DNA from: Desulfobacteraceae bacterium
GTDB taxonomy: Bacteria > Desulfobacterota > Desulfobacteria > Desulfobacterales > Desulfosarcinaceae
Direction of reading: 5' to 3'
DNA: 51,738 bases
NCBI GenBank assembly: GCA_003599575.1
Contig: QZKV01000125.1
Coordinates: 1 to 51,738, forward strand
The notes below the pieces were generated by a model. It saw only the letters and a program-made list of their open reading frames with translations. It did no database searches and was not told the DNA's origin. The position numbers and the translations under genes are program-made. Below, piece by piece: positions 43,461 through 49,736 of this stretch (the stretch's first letter is position 1; every line of letters starts with the position of its first letter).

Positions 43461-44753
43461 ATGCCCGACACCAAAATTTTTCTTATTCTCACCGTGGGCG
43501 GAGCAACACAGCCGATTGTCGCCTCCATAAAACATTGGCAACCCCTGCGGGTGATCTTTATCGTCAGCGCCGACACTCGCGCCAGTGTTGACAAGGACAA
43601 GGAGTATAACGGTAAACCCTCTCCCTGTATACTGACCTCCCTCAATAATAACGGCATCACCGGCTTCGCCGGCCGTTACGACTTGTTCCCCATTTCGGAC
43701 CCGCAGGACTATACCGCTCTGGTCGGCGAACTCCGCCAGCTCGATGACAGGGTGGCGTCTTTCCGCCGGGATTACCATGACAGTCAGGTGATCGTTGATT
43801 TCACCGGCGGCACCAAGGCAATGAGCGCGGCGATGGCGCTCACCGCATCGCGCTGGCAGGGATGCGTCATCTCGTATGTCGGCGGCAACGCGCGCACCAA
43901 GGACGGCGTTGGCGTGGTGGTTGATGGACAAGAACAGATCAGCCACGCGCACAATCCCTGGGTGGCGCTGGGCTATCTGGTCGAAGAGCAAATCCGTCCG
44001 CTTTTCAACAACGGCAGCTATGCCGCCGCCAGCCGTTTGCTCACACCGGCGCGGGATGCGGCGGACTCGCCAAGGAAGGAAGAAATCCAAGCCATTGTTC
44101 TCCTCTGCGATTTTTTTGAAGCATGGGATGCTTTCCAGCATCGGAACGCTCTCAAAAAAATCCCATTGGTTAACAAAAACTGGAACAATTTCGTACTGGG
44201 CAGCGAAGTGAAAAGAAAGCTCAGAGAATGGTTTGACAAGCATCAACCCACTCTGAAGCAATTATGCACTGATGATGCTCCAGAAAATCGCGAAGCCCTT
44301 GCCATTGACCTCATTGCCAATGCCGGCCGGCGTATCCGGCAGGGTGCCTGCGACGACGCCGTCGCCCGCCTGTATCGCGCCGTCGAGGCGCTGGCGCAGG
44401 CACGGCTTTGCGGGCACGGGTTCCCTAATACCGCCGCTGTTCCGTTTGAAAAAGTTCCAGAATCGCTTCAGCGAGAATGGCGTGATCGCGCCCGGGATGG
44501 AAACGGATGTATAAAACTTGGCCTTCAGGATGACTATAAACTGCTGTCCGCGCTTGGGGACGGACTTGTGGAAACATTCGCCGATCTTAAGTTGAACGAC
44601 CCGGTGAAAAGTCCGCTTGTATTGCGCAACGCCTCCATCCTCGCCCACGGCTATCAGCCGGTCAGCAGCGAGGCCGCAGGCAAACTGTTTCAAGCCGTCT
44701 TGCAACTCGCGGACATCAAAGAGGAGGAGCTACTCATCTTTCCGGCAATATGA
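43461..44753 (+). CDS. CARF-HEPN protein 2 (TIGR02710-like), cOA-activated RNase
   Basis: A 430-residue paralogue of the preceding gene. CARF features are IFLILTVGGATQPIVASIKH and VDFTGGTKAMSAAMALTA. The C-terminal HEPN-like half has ARLYRAVEALAQARL and, near the end, VLRNASILAHG with Arg389 and His396 (R-X6-H). I chose the ATG at 43461 because AAGGA lies at 43448-43452; an in-frame ATG at 43437 overlaps the previous stop and is possible through coupling. It closes the Cmr-linked operon. Two tandem sensors with different HEPN spacing suggest different target RNAs or different ring sizes of the signal. Confidence 0.8.
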   Translation: MPDTKIFLILTVGGATQPIVASIKHWQPLRVIFIVSADTRASVDKDKEYNGKPSPCILTSLNNNGITGFAGRYDLFPISDPQDYTALVGELRQLDDRVASFRRDYHDSQVIVDFTGGTKAMSAAMALTASRWQGCVISYVGGNARTKDGVGVVVDGQEQISHAHNPWVALGYLVEEQIRPLFNNGSYAAASRLLTPARDAADSPRKEEIQAIVLLCDFFEAWDAFQHRNALKKIPLVNKNWNNFVLGSEVKRKLREWFDKHQPTLKQLCTDDAPENREALAIDLIANAGRRIRQGACDDAVARLYRAVEALAQARLCGHGFPNTAAVPFEKVPESLQREWRDRARDGNGCIKLGLQDDYKLLSALGDGLVETFADLKLNDPVKSPLVLRNASILAHGYQPVSSEAAGKLFQAVLQLADIKEEELLIFPAI

Positions 44754-44807
44754 CCAGGGTGTCTTGCTCATTAATCGGGCACGAATGTTGGATAGCGGCT
44801 ACTATCT

Positions 44808-44836
44808 TTGATAATTCTAAAGTCTAACTTCATAAT
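44808..44836 (+). promoter_or_regulatory. Sigma-70-like promoter for a leaderless transcript
   Basis: TTGATA (44808-44813), 17 bp, then CATAAT (44831-44836). The next ATG lies at 44843, six bases after the -10 box, so transcription should begin at or next to the start codon. No ribosome site is present, consistent with a leaderless message. The surrounding 80 bp are AT-rich compared with the locus. Confidence 0.55.
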
Positions 44837-44842
44837 TATCAC

Positions 44843-45037
44843 ATGAGCGATCTGCTGCGCCGGGCCGTCATGGACCAGGATGGGCCGTTTACGCTTTCCG
44901 AAATCCTTGCCGTGGTTCCGGCAGCCAGCCCGCAGCTTGTGAAAAAGGTACTACTGGCCATGAAACAGGAAGGTATCGTGAAGCTTACGGGCCGGAGGCG
45001 CGGTGCGGTGTGGGAGGTAAATCCAGGAAAGAGATGA
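44843..45037 (+). CDS. Small winged-helix DNA-binding-like protein
   Basis: A 64-residue protein with a predicted winged-helix fold (FTLSEILAVVPAASPQLVKK, then VLLAMKQEGIVKLTGRRRG, then AVWEVNP). No further domain. A -10/-35 pair sits so close upstream that the message is probably leaderless. Its stop overlaps the ATG of the AlbA_2 gene (ATGA at 45034-45037), so the two are co-expressed. It could be the regulator of that gene or a DNA-recognition partner of it. Confidence 0.65.
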   Translation: MSDLLRRAVMDQDGPFTLSEILAVVPAASPQLVKKVLLAMKQEGIVKLTGRRRGAVWEVNPGKR

Positions 45038-46506
45038 GTGACCATACTTTGACAACCAGGAAAATATCAGCACTTCTCAAGCGCGGTGAATCCGAGACGG
45101 TCGAGTTCAAGAAGACCTTCGACCGGGAGACGATTGAGACCCTGGTGGCCTTTGCCAATACCCGGGGCGGGATTATTTTTATCGGAGTCTCCGATATCGG
45201 CGAGGTGATAGGAGCTGAAGTGGGCCGGGAGACAATCCAGAACTGGATCAATCAGGTGAAACTCTGCACAGCCAACACCCTCCTCCCCGAAGTGGAGCTT
45301 GTGCGAGTCAAGAAAAAAGACGTGGCGGTTCTGTCCATCGCGGAATATCCCATCAAGCCGGTGGCCTGCCGGGGAAGATACTTCAAGAGGGTGAAGAACG
45401 CCAACCACCAGATGACCGTATCGGATGTGGTCAACGAACATCTGAAAACTTTCAACACCAGTTGGGACTATTATGTCGATGATTTTCACACGGAAGCCGA
45501 CATTTCCCTCGAGAAGGTCCAGGCGTTTATCGAACGCGTCAACCGGACGAGGGAAATCCCCATCCAGGATGATCCCCTGACCCTGCTGCGCAAATTCGAA
45601 CTGTTGCGGGACGGCCGGATTACTCGTGCTGCCTTCTTTCTTTTCATGGCCGAGGATTCGAGCCTGAGCACCATTGAGCTTGGCCGGTTCCAGACGCCCA
45701 CCCTCATCAAGGATGGCGCACGGCTCAAAACCGATCTTTTTGCGGAAGTGGATGGGGTGATGGCCTTCATTAAAAAGCACATCAGCAAGGCATACATCAT
45801 CACGGGGAAGCCGGAGCGGGAGGAGCGCTGGGAATACCCGCTGGAAGCAGTCCGCGAGATCGTAATCAACGCCATCGTCCATCGGGACTACGCCAGTTCT
45901 TCCGATTCGATCGTAAAAATCTTCGATGACCGGATCGAGGTATTCAATCCCGGCGGACTCCAGCCGGGGTTGACAGTGGAAAAGTTGCTGGCGGGGGATT
46001 ATCTGTCCAGAATCCGCAACCGCAGGATCGCCGACATGTTCAAAGAAGCAGGGTTGGTGGAAAAATATGGAACAGGCATCCGGCGTATTCTACAGGGGTT
46101 CGAAGCCTATGATTTGCGCGTGCCCAGGTTCGAGGAAATCTCCGGCGGTTTTCGGGTAACTGCTTACAACAAGATAGCTTCCGAAACCTTAGTGGAGAAG
46201 ACTACCCAAGTCACCACCCAAGTCACCACCCAAGTCACCACCCAAGTCGATGACACCACAATCAGATTGCTTCATGCCTGCATGGAGCCTTCAACCCTGA
46301 CGGACTTGATGCATCAAATGGATTTTCGAAGTCGAAAACATTTTCGCTCGGCCATCTTGGGCTCCGTCATTCAAAGGGGCCTTATCGAACCTACTATACC
46401 CGATAAGCCCCATAGCCGCTTTCAGAAGTACCAGTTGACGGCAAAGGGTAAAAGTGTGCTGGGTAAAATTACGCACGGTGGATCCAGCAGCCAAAAGGAT
46501 GATTAG
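45034..46506 (+). CDS. AlbA_2 (Schlafen-like) / HATPase_c_4-type protein
   Basis: A 490-residue protein of the COG2865 type. The N-terminal AlbA_2 domain (about 10-130) shows GESETVEFKKTFDRETIETL and AFANTRGGIIFIGV. The middle has an HATPase_c_4-like region (EIVINAIVHRDYASSSDSIV, VEKYGTGIRRI), and the end has a winged-helix region. Between them lies a four-fold TTQV repeat coded by 12-bp units. The family is described as putative regulators or helicase-related proteins; its activity is not established. The ATG at 45034 has AGGAAAG upstream and overlaps the wHTH stop; the GTG at 45010 is less likely. It sits between the CARF and cas4-cas1 genes. Confidence 0.8.
   Translation: MSDHTLTTRKISALLKRGESETVEFKKTFDRETIETLVAFANTRGGIIFIGVSDIGEVIGAEVGRETIQNWINQVKLCTANTLLPEVELVRVKKKDVAVLSIAEYPIKPVACRGRYFKRVKNANHQMTVSDVVNEHLKTFNTSWDYYVDDFHTEADISLEKVQAFIERVNRTREIPIQDDPLTLLRKFELLRDGRITRAAFFLFMAEDSSLSTIELGRFQTPTLIKDGARLKTDLFAEVDGVMAFIKKHISKAYIITGKPEREERWEYPLEAVREIVINAIVHRDYASSSDSIVKIFDDRIEVFNPGGLQPGLTVEKLLAGDYLSRIRNRRIADMFKEAGLVEKYGTGIRRILQGFEAYDLRVPRFEEISGGFRVTAYNKIASETLVEKTTQVTTQVTTQVTTQVDDTTIRLLHACMEPSTLTDLMHQMDFRSRKHFRSAILGSVIQRGLIEPTIPDKPHSRFQKYQLTAKGKSVLGKITHGGSSSQKDD
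46203..46250. repeat. 12-bp coding microsatellite, four copies
   Basis: Four nearly perfect copies of a 12-bp unit (ACCCAAGTCACC) encode TTQV four times in the AlbA_2 protein. Changes in copy number would alter the linker length without breaking the frame. Confidence 0.8.
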
Positions 46507-46544
46507 CCAATTCACATACTGGCCGGCATTTTAAAGGGAACGAT

Positions 46545-47173
46545 ATGACTGCTTTCAATATTGAAATTCCTCCGCACTACTCGCTTGTCGCTTCGGAACT
46601 GGCCGAACTGAGGCGGCGTATCGGTAAGAGTTTGCTGCACCGCCCGGGAATGGAAGAAGAACCGAGGGACCCCTTTGAGGTGATCGCTGATCTCGAGGGG
46701 AAGGTCCAGCCCGCCGTTGGTGTAATGGTGCCGGCATTGCAGGCGTTGTCGGACAGGGTGTGGGCTCCTGGCTTGAACTCTTCAGAGGGAGAGATTCGGG
46801 AGGTTGTAGCTGATATCAGCACACCGGTGGATGAACTCTTGGAATTTCTCCACGGTTTTTGGAACCGCCCTTTCCGGGCCGGTTTGGAGCCGGAGCGTCA
46901 TCTGGTATCTGCGCTGTTGGAGCGGCCCTGCGTGACATCCTTGGGATGTTCGAACGTCTTGAGGGTGTGATTGCCGACCCGGCGGCTGCGGTAGAACGGT
47001 ACGGCGAAGAAGTCATCCAATTTCAGTTCGAACTGAACCTGGGAGTTCCGCACCTTTTCGGAGTGGTGCGAGAGTCTGTCCTTGGCGGGGATGTCAAAAA
47101 ACCGGACAGCCGGCCGTTCGCTGCTCGGATTGGCGGCGGCGTTCTTGCTGGGCTGGTTGTGGGGAATGAATAG
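46545..47173 (+). pseudogene. Unrecognised gene with an apparent frameshift
   Basis: The first frame (46545-46970) reads as real protein up to about 46880 (HYSLVASELAELRRRIGKSL, VDELLEFLHGF) and then turns into low-quality text. A second frame to a stop at 47173 becomes protein-like from about 46900 (AALRDILGMFERLEGVIADP, FQFELNLGVPHLFGVV). Joined by a one-base change the product would be about 209 residues, mostly helical. I do not recognise it. It follows the AlbA_2 gene by 38 bp. It may be dead, or the frameshift may be a sequence error. Confidence 0.5.
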
Positions 47174-47304
47174 GCTGTTTTGATCTTCATAGGAATTTAC
47201 CCATGCAACCACGACCTCCGATCTGATCTTCCGCTCTTCTCTGCGGCTCTGCGTCTCCGCGCGAATCCCTCCAGAAAAATAATCCTCAAAAGGAAAAGAA
47301 TCCT
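47174..47304. other. Intergenic gap with a common GC-rich repeat
   Basis: 131 bp without a gene. It contains CTGCGGCTCTGCGTCTCCGC, a fragment of a repeat seen between genes of many bacteria; a weaker relative lies at about 197-215 in this window. Nothing else is evident. Confidence 0.4.
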
Positions 47305-47508
47305 TTAATTAAAGCTAATTATCTCCCGAAGCATGCCGATAGTATGTTCGTGGCGCATTGGAAGCCGTCGCGACCCCGAAAAAGTGTTGTCTTCACCATA
47401 GCGCCAAAGAGCACTTTTGGCATCCGGCACGACGGCAAAAACAAGGAGGCATTCATTACGCTGGCAGATTGATTCCCCACGGTTTTGGATCTTCAGCGGA
47501 ACAGGCAT
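47305..47508 (-). CDS. Small hypothetical protein divergent from cas4-cas1
   Basis: A 67-residue protein with AGGAAAG seven bases before its ATG, so it may be translated. The sequence (LLVFAVVPDAKSALWRYGED, NTFSGSRRLP) is not recognised. It is divergent from cas4-cas1, with only 39 bp between the two starts. The absence of homologues known to me keeps confidence low. Confidence 0.4.
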   Translation of the reverse strand: MPVPLKIQNRGESICQRNECLLVFAVVPDAKSALWRYGEDNTFSGSRRLPMRHEHTIGMLREIISFN

Positions 47509-47547
47509 GATTTAACTTTCCTGCCGGCCGAAGCGAGGTATTCAATC

Positions 47548-49236
47548 ATGGATACATCAGTTCCGACCGATTCTATCATCCCCGCACGCATGCTCAACGA
47601 ATACGTCTACTGCCCGCGCTTGGCCTACATGATGTGGGTGCAGGCCGAATTCGCCCACAACGCCGACACGGTGGAGGGAGCCATCCGGCACAAGCGCGTG
47701 GATCAGGCCTCGGGCGCACTGCCCGAAAGCGATGAGAATGCGGAAAAGATCCATGCCCGTTCGGTGTATCTGACCTCGGAGCGCCTGGGCCTGACCGCCA
47801 AAATCGACTTGGTGGAAGGCGACGGCGAGGGAGTGCAGCCCGTGGATTACAAGAAAAGCAAGCGGCCTCACGTGGCGGCCGGGGCCTACGATCCGGAGCG
47901 CGTTCAGCTTTGCGCCCAGGGGCTGCTGCTCAAGGAGCACGGTTTTAAGAGTCCGCACGGCTTCTTGTATTTCGCCGGGTCCAAAGAGCGGGTCAAGATC
48001 CCATTCGACGAAGATCTGACCGGCCTGACCTTGACTTCCATCGATGGGCTGCGCGCCCTGGCAGGGAGGGATGCGCCCCCTGCCCCGCTGCCGGACAGCC
48101 CAAAGTGCGCGCGCTGCTCACTTGTCGGCATCTGCATGCCCGACGAAATCGGCTTCATCAATCATACCACCGATGCGGTCCGCCCGATTTTCGCCAAAAA
48201 TCAGGAAGGACTTCCCCTTTATGTTCAGTCCGCGGGAAGTTATCTGAAGAAGGACGGCGACCGGATCGTCATCGAGGAGAAAAAAGAGCGCGTGGCCGAG
48301 GCGCGCTACATGGACACTTCCCAGGTAGTGCTTTTCGGTTACGCCGGAATCAGCACGCCGGCCCTGCACGAGTGCTTCCGGCGGGAGATCCCCGTAACCT
48401 TCATGTCCTACGGCGGCTGGTTCATCGGCCACACGGTGGGCACGGGACATAAAAATGTCATGTCCCGCACGCTCCAATACCAGGCCAGTTTCGATGCGAC
48501 AAAATGCCTGCGGCTGGCGCGCAAGCTGGTGGCGGGCAAAATCTACAACTGCCGCACCCTGCTGCGCCGCAACTGGAAGACGGCGGAGGACGATGAACTG
48601 GACAAAGCGCCGCCGGATCTGCTCAAAGCATTGAAAAACGACGTGGCCCAGGCGGCGAGGGCCGATTCCATAGCCGTGCTGCTGGGCGTGGAAGGCAATG
48701 CGGCCAGGCGCTATTTCGAAAACCTGAACGGCATGCTTTCGCACGCATGTCGCAATGAAACTGGGGGCTTCGACTTCAATTCCCGCAACCGGCGGCCGCC
48801 CAAAGACCCCATCAACGCCCTGCTCTCTTTTGCTTACGCCATGCTGACCCGCGAATGGACGGTGACGCTCTCGGCCGTGGGGTTGGATCCCTATCGCGGC
48901 TTTTATCACCAACTGCGCCATGGCAGGCCGGGGCTGGCCCTGGATATGATGGAACCGTTCCGGCCGTTGGTGGCCGACTCGGTGGTGCTCACGGTGATCA
49001 ACAATGGAGAGATCAAGGCCGATGACTTTATCCGCAGCCCAGCCGGCTGCAACCTGAAGCCGGCCGGACGCAAACGCTTTATCGCCGCCTTCGAAAGGCG
49101 CCTGGCCCAGGAGACAACCCACCCGATTTTCAAATACCGAATCAGCTACCGCCGTTTGTTCGAGGTGCAGGCGCGCTTGCTGATCCGTTATCTGGCTGGT
49201 GAAATCCCCCGCTATCCAAACTTCTTGACACGGTGA
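47548..49236 (+). CDS. cas4-cas1: Cas4-Cas1 fusion adaptation protein
   Basis: A 562-residue fusion typical of I-G systems. The Cas4 part (about 1-205) has YCPRLAYM near the start, nuclease residues in LTAKIDLVEG and VDYKKSKRP, and the cluster cysteines CARCSLVGIC near 190-198. The Cas1 part (about 210-562) has the integrase residues in LGVEGNAARRYF (Glu), YHQLRHGRPGLALDMMEPFR (His) and a late Asp. Cas4 trims prespacers and checks the PAM; Cas1 with Cas2 inserts them at the leader end. The ATG at 47548 is preceded by GCGAGG. Its base use is richer in GC than the cmr genes. The stop overlaps a GTG six codons-worth of bases before the cas2 ATG. Confidence 0.94.
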   Translation: MDTSVPTDSIIPARMLNEYVYCPRLAYMMWVQAEFAHNADTVEGAIRHKRVDQASGALPESDENAEKIHARSVYLTSERLGLTAKIDLVEGDGEGVQPVDYKKSKRPHVAAGAYDPERVQLCAQGLLLKEHGFKSPHGFLYFAGSKERVKIPFDEDLTGLTLTSIDGLRALAGRDAPPAPLPDSPKCARCSLVGICMPDEIGFINHTTDAVRPIFAKNQEGLPLYVQSAGSYLKKDGDRIVIEEKKERVAEARYMDTSQVVLFGYAGISTPALHECFRREIPVTFMSYGGWFIGHTVGTGHKNVMSRTLQYQASFDATKCLRLARKLVAGKIYNCRTLLRRNWKTAEDDELDKAPPDLLKALKNDVAQAARADSIAVLLGVEGNAARRYFENLNGMLSHACRNETGGFDFNSRNRRPPKDPINALLSFAYAMLTREWTVTLSAVGLDPYRGFYHQLRHGRPGLALDMMEPFRPLVADSVVLTVINNGEIKADDFIRSPAGCNLKPAGRKRFIAAFERRLAQETTHPIFKYRISYRRLFEVQARLLIRYLAGEIPRYPNFLTR

Positions 49237-49241
49237 CAGCC

Positions 49242-49529
49242 ATGGAACATAGCTATCTTGTATGCTACGATATCAGCGAACCTCGGCGCTGGCGTAAAGT
49301 CTATAAGACCATGAAGGGCTTCGGCGACTGGGTCCAGCTTTCGGTATTCCAGTGCCGTCTCAGCAAGGAGAAGGTGCTGCGCATGACCGCCAGGTTGGCC
49401 GATATCGTCGATCAGAGCGAAGATCATATAGTGATCATCGACCTGGGGCCTGCGGAAAGCGTCCAGCTCAAGGTGGAATGTATCGGCAAGCCTTTTGAGC
49501 CCATCGAAAAGAAAGCTGTGATCGTTTGA
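49242..49529 (+). CDS. cas2: Cas2
   Basis: A 95-residue ferredoxin-fold protein of the usual Cas2 size, starting HSYLVCYDISEPRRWRKVYK with the conserved Asp, followed by QLSVFQCRLSKEKV. Cas2 dimers bridge two Cas1 dimers in the integration complex. The ATG at 49242 is six bases after the cas4-cas1 stop; a GTG at 49233 overlapping that stop would add three residues. The leader and array follow at once. Confidence 0.95.
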   Translation: MEHSYLVCYDISEPRRWRKVYKTMKGFGDWVQLSVFQCRLSKEKVLRMTARLADIVDQSEDHIVIIDLGPAESVQLKVECIGKPFEPIEKKAVIV

Positions 49530-49736
49530 TTTTTTTTGCCGGCCGGTTTCGAGCGCTCATGTAACGCAAAAAAGCCGGGGAGCGCTCGCGATGAGGCAAG
49601 CTCTTTGAAAAACTGGAGATTCGAATATGAAAAACCTGCTTTTTGATAAGGGCGGCAGTTGCGATGCGACTGCATTTGCCAGGCGCTCGAAAATACGCTA
49701 TGAAGTCCATGTCAGTCGCGGCTTTGGAAGGGCGCC
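49530..49736 (+). promoter_or_regulatory. CRISPR leader
   Basis: 207 bp between cas2 and the first repeat. Two copies of the palindrome GAGCGCTC lie at 49551-49558 and 49580-49587; with flanking bases they form a 9-bp inverted pair. A related GGCGCTCG occurs at about 49682. These could bind a regulator or architectural protein. Repeats end in ATTGAAGC in the plus direction, so transcription starts here and runs rightward. Confidence 0.7.

Noticed and set aside
45010..45033. GTG start adding eight residues to the AlbA_2 protein
   Set aside because: AGGAAAG is spaced for the ATG at 45034, which also overlaps the upstream stop in the usual ATGA manner.
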